Assembly: GCA_027028225.1 (NCBI GenBank)
Contig: JALVJP010000039.1
Location: 1-5,369, forward strand
Direction of reading: 5' to 3'
DNA: 5,369 nucleotides
DNA from: Candidatus Parcubacteria bacterium
GTDB taxonomy: Bacteria > Patescibacteriota > Minisyncoccia > Phycocordibacterales > UBA1006
The position numbers and the translations under genes are program-made. Below, in pieces: positions 1-5,327 of this stretch (positions are counted from its first letter, which is position 1; each line of letters begins with the position of its first letter). The notes beneath the pieces were generated by a model that ran no database searches, was not told where the DNA came from, and saw only the letters and a list, made by a program, of their open reading frames with translations.

Positions 1-2
1 TT

Positions 3-92
3 CATTACATACAACGACAAGGACTTTCCCACAACGAAGAAGAAAATCGTATTTCTCAACTTCGACTCTTTCCTATATCTCCTACCACATAA
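3..92 (+). CDS. possible 3' end of an unidentified rightward gene (partial)
   Basis: Reading from base 3, the plus strand is open for 29 codons and stops at a TAA just 5 bp before the terminator hairpin at 98-118. The translation ends '..NRISQLRLFPISPTT', which is not recognisable. This layout, a convergent gene ending against a shared hairpin, mirrors the arrangement at 2601-2644. The evidence is weak: the other two plus frames are also open over this short stretch, and the minus strand has an open frame as well (it could start at a TTG near 56, with hydrophobic residues following). It may therefore be no gene at all, or the start of a leftward gene. No function can be given. Confidence 0.2.
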   Translation, partial: HYIQRQGLSHNEEENRISQLRLFPISPTT

Positions 93-118
93 AAACGCCC
101 TGGGGTCTTGCCCCAGGG
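91..118 (-). terminator. intrinsic terminator of the ftsEX transcript
   Basis: On the minus strand an 8-bp GC-rich stem, CCCTGGGG pairing with CCCCAGGG (98-105 with 111-118), closes a 5-nt loop. It is followed after two bases by TTTTT (91-95). It lies about 70 bp past the ftsX stop codon, in the right orientation to end that operon. On the plus strand the bases after the stem are not a clean T-run, so rightward termination would be weaker. Confidence 0.85.
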
Positions 119-187
119 TAGTTTACATTTCATACATAAAATATACACTAATAACCATGAAAAGAGAAGGGTTATCCTCGTTTTCTA

Positions 188-1108
188 TTACTTTCTTAAA
201 TATCTCCTCACCACCAACATACTCGCAAGATACCCAAGCATTACCCCTACAGAAAGAATAAATATTGATAACGGAATTATGTTGCTATGAACATAGTTTG
301 CTGGATTTGTTGGTCCAAAAAAAGTTTCTGTAAGTTTTCCAACTCGCGATATTGTAGGAAGGAAAATCGCCATGACTACGACTGATGAAATAATCCCATA
401 GATAATACCTGCAACTGCGAATGGTCCGCTAATATAACGATTTTCTGCTCCAATAAGACGCTTCACCCAAATCTCTGTCTTCGCGCTATAGATAACGATA
501 CTCATAAAGATAAGGACGATAAACACCGCGAGTGCAGAAAAGAATGCGATAAGTACATACGAAACCTTCCTTGCTATAGAAGAGAATAAGTTAAGTCGCT
601 GAATAATGTATGCGTTATCTTGGTAGTTTACATGATCAATATAAGGAAAATCTGGAACAATCACCTTTCGTACCTCCTCAATAATCTTCTTATAGAGCTG
701 TGGATCCTTCGCACGAACACTCACAGAAGGTCCGAGCGGATTTTCCCCAAGCTCATCAATAGAACGACGAATGAGTTGATCCTCGTTGTAACGCTTAAGG
801 AAATTTTCCAAGGCATCTTCTTTTGAGACAACTTGTACTTTCTCAACTCCATCCATTGTTTTAAGCTGGGATATGAATTTATTCATTTCCGGCTCTGGGG
901 TGTCAGGGAGAAGGTAAAATTTCACATCAACTCGTTGTTCTATTTTTGCGAGCGAAGTATCAAGAACCCCATAAAAAACGAGAACAAAAGAGATAAGAAA
1001 TAGCGAGAGTGATATAACAAGGACAGATGCAAAAGAAACAAATGGATTTCTCCATACGAGTTTTCCGCCATCGCGATATATTCTTTTGAGGTCACGAAAT
1101 AGAGACAT
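188..1108 (-). CDS. ftsX: cell-division protein FtsX, permease-like subunit of the FtsEX complex
   Basis: FtsX is the membrane partner of the ATPase FtsE. In characterised bacteria the complex sits at the division site and uses ATP binding and hydrolysis to activate peptidoglycan hydrolases outside the membrane. This 306-residue protein has the family layout: a short cytoplasmic N-terminus, TM1 at about 22-47, an extracytoplasmic domain at about 50-178, then TM2 (182-207), TM3 (228-250) and TM4 (277-301). The loop after TM2, 'SAKTEIWVKRLIGAENRYI' (208-226), matches the conserved FtsX/MacB-type segment, but the usual acidic residue in the following 'PFxxEG' motif is Ala here (PFAVAG). The ATG lies 5 bp after the ftsE stop with no clear Shine-Dalgarno, so translation is probably coupled to ftsE. 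No hydrolase partner is encoded in the window. Identification is strong from layout and neighbour. Confidence 0.94.
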   Translation of the reverse strand: MSLFRDLKRIYRDGGKLVWRNPFVSFASVLVISLSLFLISFVLVFYGVLDTSLAKIEQRVDVKFYLLPDTPEPEMNKFISQLKTMDGVEKVQVVSKEDALENFLKRYNEDQLIRRSIDELGENPLGPSVSVRAKDPQLYKKIIEEVRKVIVPDFPYIDHVNYQDNAYIIQRLNLFSSIARKVSYVLIAFFSALAVFIVLIFMSIVIYSAKTEIWVKRLIGAENRYISGPFAVAGIIYGIISSVVVMAIFLPTISRVGKLTETFFGPTNPANYVHSNIIPLSIFILSVGVMLGYLASMLVVRRYLRK

Positions 1109-1113
1109 AAGCT

Positions 1114-1782
1114 TTACTGTTTGTGTGAGTGTGAATCATGAGTAATACTCCCATTATCAACCTTAATCACACGAGTATGAGGGAGTTTAATGTGTTCGTG
1201 TGTAAAGAGAAGGACGGTCGTTCCAAGTTCATGGATTTTTTTAAGAATATCGAGAACGAGTTCACTATTTTCCTTATCAAGCGATGCAGTTGGTTCATCA
1301 ACAAGGAGAATATCCGGTTCGTTTACAATTGCACGCGCAATAGCAAGGCGTTGTTGCTCTCCTCCAGAGAGTTGGTGAGGATACCTCTTCTCTTTCCCTT
1401 TTAGGCGCACAATGTTGAGAACATTTCTCACATTCTCGTTTATCTCTGAATCTTTTGCCCCCAACATCTCCATTACAAAAGAAATATTTTCTCTCACGGT
1501 CTTATCGGGAATAAGTCGATAATCTTGAAACACAACACCAAGTTTTTGGCGATAGCGCGGAATATCAGAACGTCGTAAATTATGAACATTAAGACTATAG
1601 AACGTTACTCTCCCTTTTGTTGGCTTCTCTTCAGCAATAAGAAGTTTAAGAATCGTCGTTTTTCCTGAACCGGAAGGTCCTGTAATAAAAACGAATTCTT
1701 CTTCTGCAATATGAAAAGTTACATCCCTTAGCGCATAGAAAGATTTTCCATAACGTTTTGATACCTCCTCGAATTGAATCAT
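1114..1782 (-). CDS. ftsE: cell-division ATP-binding protein FtsE
   Basis: FtsE is the cytoplasmic ATPase of FtsEX, driving conformational change in FtsX at the septum. From the start chosen here the protein is 222 residues, normal for FtsE, and begins '[12 protein letters not shown]', the typical family N-terminus. All ABC ATPase motifs are intact: Walker A GPSGSGKT (35-42), Q-loop '[18 protein letters not shown]' with Q86, signature [14 protein letters not shown] (138-151), Walker B ILLVDEP (158-164) with catalytic E163, D-loop SLD (167-169) and switch His195 in FTHE. The '[12 protein letters not shown]' stretch favours FtsE over other LolD-like ATPases, and the adjacent ftsX settles it. 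The tail is His-rich (HDSHSHKQ). The frame is open upstream to an ATG at 1860, but that extension is not FtsE-like, and a -10 box lies inside it directly before 1782. An ATG at 1788 (MRMIQ) is a near alternative. Confidence 0.95.
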   Translation of the reverse strand: MIQFEEVSKRYGKSFYALRDVTFHIAEEEFVFITGPSGSGKTTILKLLIAEEKPTKGRVTFYSLNVHNLRRSDIPRYRQKLGVVFQDYRLIPDKTVRENISFVMEMLGAKDSEINENVRNVLNIVRLKGKEKRYPHQLSGGEQQRLAIARAIVNEPDILLVDEPTASLDKENSELVLDILKKIHELGTTVLLFTHEHIKLPHTRVIKVDNGSITHDSHSHKQ

Positions 1783-1817
1783 ACGCATATAATAGCATAG
1801 CGTAGGAAATGGGAGAA
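1782..1817 (-). promoter_or_regulatory. ftsE extended -10 promoter, probably giving a leaderless mRNA
   Basis: On the minus strand TG-C-TATTAT (1797-1789) forms an extended -10 element. Seven bases past its end falls 1782, the A of the preferred ftsE ATG, so transcription would begin at or within a base or two of the start codon. A poor -35 match, TTCTCC (1817-1812), sits at 17 bp; the extended -10 would compensate. There is no Shine-Dalgarno before ftsE, which fits leaderless translation. Confidence 0.55.
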
Positions 1818-1943
1818 GTAATGTAAAAAATATTCCACCATTATTTCGTACTTGATACATACACCTTATTATCCCTATAAAGACGGAAATTCAGAGGGTA
1901 ATCACGATGCTCGTTTTTGTTAGTATTAGTGATGATACCCCTA

Positions 1944-2050
1944 CGGTGACTCCACTTTTACTCTTTCGTGTAAGATAATTAGTGAAGGCAAATGCGCCGC
2001 ACTTCACTTTAAGCTGCATACCGAAATAAATGACAAAAGTGGTGTCACTG
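1944..2050 (+). ncRNA. long imperfect hairpin, possible structured RNA or palindromic element
   Basis: Bases 1944-1959 can pair with 2035-2050 over 16 positions with one T/T mismatch (1951/2043) and one G-U wobble (1945/2049). Nested inside are TTTCG/CGAAA (1964-1968 with 2022-2026), TAA/TTA (1976-1978 with 2009-2011) and AGTGAAG/CTTCACT (1981-1987 with 2002-2008). The wobble pairs only in plus-strand RNA (it is C-A on the minus strand), which mildly favours a rightward transcript. No open frame here looks coding. It matches no RNA family I recognise. Alternatives are a small palindromic repeat or MITE-like relic, though I see no flanking target duplication, or chance pairing. The structure is seen; expression and function are unknown. 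Confidence 0.4.
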
Positions 2051-2080
2051 ACGAATGAGGATATATGTTGTGATGTAAAG

Positions 2081-2089
2081 TTATCCACA
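2081..2089 (+). promoter_or_regulatory. perfect DnaA-box sequence
   Basis: TTATCCACA matches the consensus high-affinity DnaA box exactly. It lies 28 bp upstream of the -35 box of the small membrane-protein gene. Its last five bases are also the left arm of a short inverted repeat, CCACA-5 nt-TGTGG (2085-2099). Only one box is seen and no AT-rich unwinding element or dnaA gene is in view, so it is not evidence of an origin. It could be a DnaA regulatory or titration site, or chance. Confidence 0.35.
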
Positions 2090-2117
2090 GCTTGTGTGGT
2101 GCTTCCCCTATCAGCTA

Positions 2118-2150
2118 TTGACAACTCTCTCTCTCTCTCTTTGCTATGTT
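2118..2150 (+). promoter_or_regulatory. promoter of the small membrane-protein gene, with CT repeats in the spacer
   Basis: A consensus -35 TTGACA (2118-2123) and an extended -10 TG-C-TATGTT (2142-2150) are separated by 21 bp. The expected transcript start is near 2157, giving a leader of about 25 nt before the ATG at 2182. The spacer contains eight CT units (2125-2140). At 21 bp the spacing is longer than the usual 17; losing two CT units would restore it. Confidence 0.6.
2125..2140 (+). repeat. (CT)8 dinucleotide repeat inside a promoter spacer
   Basis: Eight uninterrupted CT units lie wholly between the -35 and -10 boxes of the downstream gene. Short tandem repeats in this position are known in other bacteria (for example TA repeats in the Haemophilus fimbrial promoters) to change length by slippage and switch expression. 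Whether this one varies cannot be told from one sequence. Confidence 0.9.
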
Positions 2151-2181
2151 GTGAGCAGAAATCATAAAAATTTATATAACC

Positions 2182-2601
2182 ATGAAAACTTATAAAAAGT
2201 CCTATTTAAAGGACAAAAAGTCCCTGATGTTTACAGCGTGGTCTGTAATATCATCTCTAATCCTATCTGTGTTTATTTTTGTAATGCTATCTTTCGACAA
2301 GAACACGGAAGGGGTAGCTCTGTTATTGATATTTTTCGTACTTTTAACTACTGGAATAGCAGTTTGGTATGGAGATAATGAAGATATCCGGTTACGTTCT
2401 CCGCAGCCAGGTGAGACAATTAAAATCCTTTTTACAAAAAAAGTGTCTGAGTTTGATTCCTGGTGGAATGAGTATGAAAAGGTATTTTATCTCTATTCAG
2501 TCGACGAAGTTATTTATTCCGATGAAAGAGAGCCTACTCTCTTGGAGCTTGGAAAAAAATACTTCGTCAATAAGGATGGAGGGTTGGAATTGAAAGAGTA
2601 A
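2182..2601 (+). CDS. small membrane protein of unknown function, two predicted TM helices
   Basis: I do not recognise this 139-residue protein. The N-terminus is basic (several Lys in residues 2-13), followed by two hydrophobic segments at about 16-37 and 44-63 joined by a short turn (DKNTEG). By the positive-inside rule the N-terminus is probably cytoplasmic, so the charged C-terminal part (64-139) would be cytoplasmic too. That part contains 'RSPQPGETIKILFTKK' and an aromatic stretch around 92-105 (Trp94, Trp95, Phe102, Tyr103, Tyr105), with no enzyme motif. It is convincing as a gene because the frame is open throughout, a good promoter ends just upstream, and it stops 11 bp before a strong terminator. 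There is no clear Shine-Dalgarno before the ATG. It converges on smc and is transcribed away from ftsE, so its neighbours give no hint of function. Confidence 0.75.
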   Translation: MKTYKKSYLKDKKSLMFTAWSVISSLILSVFIFVMLSFDKNTEGVALLLIFFVLLTTGIAVWYGDNEDIRLRSPQPGETIKILFTKKVSEFDSWWNEYEKVFYLYSVDEVIYSDEREPTLLELGKKYFVNKDGGLELKE

Positions 2602-2612
2602 AAAACCTATAC

Positions 2613-2639
2613 AAAAACACGACCGCACGTCGTGTTTTT
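2613..2639. terminator. bidirectional terminator between the small membrane-protein gene and smc
   Basis: An 11-bp perfect stem (2613-2623 with 2629-2639) around a CGCAC loop has a CACGAC/GTCGTG core and A/T-runs at its base. Read rightwards it ends in TTTTTT after the 139-residue gene. Read leftwards it starts 5 bp after the smc stop and also ends in a T-run. It therefore serves both convergent genes. Confidence 0.9.
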
Positions 2640-2643
2640 TACA

Positions 2644-4911
2644 TTACTTCGCATACTGCGTTGCCTCTTGGAGGCGGATTGAGAATACTTGTGATGCAGC
2701 ATCTCGTCCGAGTGTTACCCCAAACAAACTGTGTGCACGACTCATTGTCTCTCGGTTGTGTGTTACGAGAATGAGCTGTGACTTCTCTGCGAGTCGCTCA
2801 ACCATATCTCCGTAACGGCGAGAGTTTTCTTCGTCGAGCGCTGCATCTGTCTCATCAAGGATGAGGAATGGAGGTGGGTTGACTTGCGAGAGTGCAAAGA
2901 GGAGTGCGATTGATGTGAGTGAGCGCTCTCCTCCTGAAAGCATATTGAGGTCAGAGACACGCTTTCTTGGAATTTTCACACGCACCTCAACTCCAAGCTC
3001 CTCTTTCTCGTCCTCTTCCTCTTCTTCACTCTTTCGCTTCTTCTGTGCGCTCACGAGAAGTGAAGCGTCTCCCCCACCGAACATAAGGCGAAAGAAGTTT
3101 TGAAACTCTCGATTAATGAGTGCGATTCCTTTTGCAAACTTCTCCTCGATCGTTCCCTCAAGTTGTGCGATGAGTGATTTGAGGTTCTCAATCGTCTCGT
3201 GAATATCATCCATTTCTGATCCGAGAAAGCGATCACGCTCCTCCAACTCATTGAGTTCCGCAAGAAATGCTTCCTCATCGCCTCCACTAAACTCTTCAAG
3301 GCGTATACGCATTCGCTCTATTTCATGGAGAATCCTCCTTCGTTCCTGATGGAATTGCGTGAAGCTTGAGATAGCAATATGTGGTTTTGCAAGTCGCTCT
3401 TCTTCTCCAACGCTCTGTTCGAGGGCACGGAGTTCATCACGAATATCTTGAAGTTGTTGCTCTCGCTCCGCGATACGCTGTGTCTCCGTATTGAGTTCGC
3501 TGAGCTGTGTTTTCAGTTTCCCAAGTTCAAGTTGTATTTGATAGAAAGATTGCTGTTCCTTCTCATGTTCCCTTCGTAACACACGAATTTTCTCTGAAAG
3601 TTGAGTAACTTCATTCTCAAGCCCCTTGATGTAACTCTCTGCTTCTTGGTTCGCTTTAAGGAGTACTTCACGCTTTCGTTCTAACTCTTCTAACTCCTTT
3701 TTATCCTCTTCCTTATGTAAAGAAGGCTGCACCTCTCTCACCTCTTCCTCTCTTTTAAAAGAATCAAGAAAAGAGAAAATGCGTTGATCGAGGTAGTGGA
3801 AAATATTCCCGCCATCAACACCATCTTTAATCTCACGGAGAAGGGTTTGGAGAAAGGTATGTATCACAGAGAACGGGATAAGTTTTTCCTCTCGCCTTTG
3901 ATCCTCATGAGAAGTGCGGGAAGATTTCATTTCTCGCTCTTTAAGGAAACGAATCATCCCCTCAATCCTACCTCGTTCAAGCTCATTCTCACGAATTTTC
4001 TTCTGCCAGCTTTGAATATACTTTTGTTTCGTTTCAATTTCTTCCTCCTCTGGAAAACGCACAACTTTCTTTCTCTTTTCGGAAAGTTGACGAAAAATTG
4101 TTTCCTTCTCATCTATTACTTTTGCAAGCTCTTCCCTTTTTTCGCGTATAAATGTTTTCTGTCGTGAAATATCTTCACTCTCCCAGAAGAGAAAGTGATT
4201 GAGGAGTGTGTACATCTTCTCTTTAAACACGCGCATACGCTCAATGTGCTCCATCTGTTTTTTAAGGAAGCGGAGCTGTGGTTGGATCTCCTTCTTGAGG
4301 AGTTCAACCTCTCTTAAGTTAACCTGTGCCTTTTCAAGCTTTCTCTGTGCGTCGCGAATGCGGATTTGGTAGCGCTTTAACCCAAGTGCCTCTTCGATAA
4401 GTTTCTTTCGCTCGCGTGCATTCGCGTTGAGGTAGCGGTCGGCCTCTCCCTGAGAGATAATGTGATGCCCAGATGCTCCAATATGAATAGAAGAAATGAG
4501 ATCGTGCACATCACGCATACGAACCTCGTGGTCGTTAATAAAGTAGCGATTTCCTCCATCTGCATACACCTCCCTTCGAATGCGAATCTCGTCGAAATCA
4601 AGCGAGAGTGATTCTCCTTTTATACTATTCAAAGAGAAGATACGGTCTTCGTTTGAGAAGCGAATAGTAACCGATGCACGAGATGCTTTCGGAATATGTG
4701 AAGAACCTTTAAAGATAAGATCGGACCCCGTCTTTCCTCGAAGTGATTTAATCGATTGCTCTCCTAGCACAAAGCGAATTGCCTCCACTACATTTGATTT
4801 CCCTGATCCGTTTGGCCCTACAATAGCTACGATTGGACGATCAAAAAGGAACTCGCTCTTACGAGCGAATGATTTAAATCCATTCAATTCTAGTGATTTC
4901 AATCGTAGCAT
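2644..4911 (-). CDS. smc: SMC-family chromosome condensation ATPase, short form lacking a canonical hinge
   Basis: SMC dimers organise and segregate chromosomes by ATP-driven loop extrusion. The N-lobe (1-165) begins 'MLRLKSLELNGFKSFA' and has Walker A GPNGSGKS (32-39), the 'SLRGKTGSDLIFKGS' R-loop region (56-70) and Q-loop Q154. The C-lobe (about 590-755) has signature LSGGERS (658-664), Walker B FLILDE (682-687) with E687, D-loop ALD (691-693) and switch His718. The protein is 755 residues; typical bacterial SMC is nearly 1200. Two charged coiled coils (about 165-340 and 400-590) replace the usual longer arms. Between them, instead of the globular hinge of about 150 residues, there are about 60-70 residues: an amphipathic helix (345-361), a Gly-rich turn 'KDGVDGGN' (362-369) and a second helix (370-385). 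There is no CxxC, so it is not a Rad50 zinc hook. An acidic run (629-638) precedes the signature. The start follows a good Shine-Dalgarno. Confidence 0.93.
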   Translation of the reverse strand: MLRLKSLELNGFKSFARKSEFLFDRPIVAIVGPNGSGKSNVVEAIRFVLGEQSIKSLRGKTGSDLIFKGSSHIPKASRASVTIRFSNEDRIFSLNSIKGESLSLDFDEIRIRREVYADGGNRYFINDHEVRMRDVHDLISSIHIGASGHHIISQGEADRYLNANARERKKLIEEALGLKRYQIRIRDAQRKLEKAQVNLREVELLKKEIQPQLRFLKKQMEHIERMRVFKEKMYTLLNHFLFWESEDISRQKTFIREKREELAKVIDEKETIFRQLSEKRKKVVRFPEEEEIETKQKYIQSWQKKIRENELERGRIEGMIRFLKEREMKSSRTSHEDQRREEKLIPFSVIHTFLQTLLREIKDGVDGGNIFHYLDQRIFSFLDSFKREEEVREVQPSLHKEEDKKELEELERKREVLLKANQEAESYIKGLENEVTQLSEKIRVLRREHEKEQQSFYQIQLELGKLKTQLSELNTETQRIAEREQQLQDIRDELRALEQSVGEEERLAKPHIAISSFTQFHQERRRILHEIERMRIRLEEFSGGDEEAFLAELNELEERDRFLGSEMDDIHETIENLKSLIAQLEGTIEEKFAKGIALINREFQNFFRLMFGGGDASLLVSAQKKRKSEEEEEDEKEELGVEVRVKIPRKRVSDLNMLSGGERSLTSIALLFALSQVNPPPFLILDETDAALDEENSRRYGDMVERLAEKSQLILVTHNRETMSRAHSLFGVTLGRDAASQVFSIRLQEATQYAK

Positions 4912-4916
4912 AATTT

Positions 4917-4922
4917 ACCTTC
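4917..4922 (-). promoter_or_regulatory. smc ribosome binding site
   Basis: GAAGGT on the minus strand lies 5 nt before the smc ATG (4911). It is the clearest Shine-Dalgarno in the window and fixes the smc start; ftsE, ftsX and the small membrane-protein gene have none as good. Confidence 0.75.
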
Positions 4923-4936
4923 CCAACTATTACCGT

Positions 4937-4945
4937 ATTGTAACA
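4937..4945 (-). promoter_or_regulatory. smc extended -10 promoter
   Basis: TG-T-TACAAT on the minus strand (4945-4937) is a good extended -10 element. It predicts a transcript start near 4930 and a leader of about 19 nt that contains the Shine-Dalgarno. No convincing -35 box is visible at 16-18 bp upstream, as is common for extended -10 promoters. Confidence 0.6.
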
Positions 4946-5089
4946 CAAGAAGTATGAGAATCTAGTGATATAACTATGTTGTAATAAAGAAAAAAATTAC
5001 CTAGCACTTCTCTTAAAGGCTCTCCCTATACTGTTCTTATGGGAGAGATGTAAATATGCTACCCATAAACTGAACAATAAACGACAGAA

Positions 5090-5133
5090 GCATCTTCACT
5101 ATCAAACATCTCAGCATATTCTTGATAAGATGC
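5090..5133. other. intergenic stem-loop upstream of smc
   Basis: GCATCTT (5090-5096) pairs with AAGATGC (5127-5133), and ATCAA (5101-5105) with TTGAT (5122-5126). This gives 12 bp interrupted only by a 4-nt bulge (5097-5100), with a 16-nt loop. TGAAC (5071-5075) and GTTCA (5135-5139) could extend it outward across an asymmetric loop. All pairs are Watson-Crick, so the coding strand cannot be told. It lies about 150 bp above the predicted smc transcript start, so it is not part of the smc leader unless a more distant promoter is used. Confidence 0.45.
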
Positions 5134-5161
5134 AGTTCAAAGGTTAATTCAAGAAAAAGTA

Positions 5162-5189
5162 TTGACAATAATACATACAACATTATTCT
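5162..5189 (+). promoter_or_regulatory. candidate rightward promoter
   Basis: A perfect -35 TTGACA (5162-5167) is followed after 16 bp by TATTCT (5184-5189), a 4 of 6 match to the -10 consensus. The start would be near 5196. No coding frame follows; within about 105 nt comes the hairpin at 5279-5300, so the product would be a short RNA, antisense to the downstream region of the gene entering from the right. Confidence 0.35.
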
Positions 5190-5278
5190 AAAGGCAGAAT
5201 AGTCATTCTCATCTATTCCTATTATTTAGAGTTTGTCTTTCTTCATAAGATGAGGTATGGCTATTTATATGTAAACGA

Positions 5279-5300
5279 CCGCCGGACTGAGGTCCGGCGG
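5279..5300. terminator. GC-rich hairpin, probable terminator
   Basis: A perfect 9-bp stem, CCGCCGGAC with GTCCGGCGG, encloses a TGAG tetraloop. On the plus strand it runs into CTTTGTATTT, and on the minus strand into TCGTTTACAT; neither is a pure T-run, but both are T-rich. It probably ends the minus-strand gene whose stop is at 5327-5329, and could also end a rightward RNA from the promoter at 5162. Confidence 0.65.
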
Positions 5301-5310
5301 CTTTGTATTT

Positions 5311-5327
5311 GCCCACTGTAAGTGGGC
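5311..5327. terminator. second short hairpin overlapping the stop codon of the right-hand gene
   Basis: GCCCACT (5311-5317) pairs with AGTGGGC (5321-5327) around a GTA loop. Its outer base pair includes the first-read base complement of the TAG stop on the minus strand. It stands in tandem 10 bp from the stronger hairpin at 5279-5300. It may help termination or protect the mRNA 3' end. Confidence 0.45.

Larger units (their letters stand above)
4946..5326. other. AT-rich intergenic gap with several stem-loops
   Basis: This stretch of about 380 bp upstream of smc carries no convincing gene. It holds a hairpin at 5020-5047 (CTCTCCC/GGGAGAG plus ATA/TAT after a one-base bulge), a larger stem-loop at 5090-5133, a plus-strand promoter-like pair at 5162-5189, a 7-bp long-range stem CTCATCT/AGATGAG (5208-5214 with 5248-5254), and two terminal hairpins at 5279-5327. 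A minus-strand T-run at 4991-4997 follows a weak 6-bp stem and might insulate smc from upstream transcription. The longest open frame is 48 codons, minus strand, 5037-5183, without a ribosome binding site. Confidence 0.5.

Noticed and set aside
108..290. 60-codon plus-strand frame near the left end
   Set aside because: It starts inside the terminator hairpin and then runs antisense to the ftsX C-terminus.
1783..1860. Upstream extension of ftsE to an ATG at 1860
   Set aside because: The 26 added residues do not resemble FtsE, the length would exceed the family, and the predicted ftsE -10 box lies inside the extension.
1944..2050. Integron attC site or MITE
   Set aside because: There is no GTTRRRY/RYYYAAC core pair for attC, and no flanking target-site duplication for a MITE.
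1891..2124. 77-codon minus-strand frame in the gap before the membrane-protein gene
   Set aside because: It has no ribosome binding site, an unconvincing composition, and overlaps the hairpin, DnaA box and promoter.
2071..2150. Possible replication origin at the DnaA box and nearby AT-rich sequence
   Set aside because: There is only one box, no cluster, no dnaA or dnaN nearby and no clear unwinding element.
3716..3910. Rad50-type zinc hook in the short SMC
   Set aside because: There is no CxxC motif between the coiled coils, and the head motifs are SMC-type.
4580..4957. 125-codon plus-strand frame across the smc start
   Set aside because: It is antisense to conserved Walker A coding sequence, with no independent support. 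The same applies to plus frames at 3784-4167, 3379-3579 and 2861-3103.
5037..5183. 48-codon hydrophobic minus-strand frame (MLYVLLSILFLEL...)
   Set aside because: It could be a small membrane peptide, but it has no Shine-Dalgarno or promoter and it runs through the stem-loop; kept only as a note in the gap entry.
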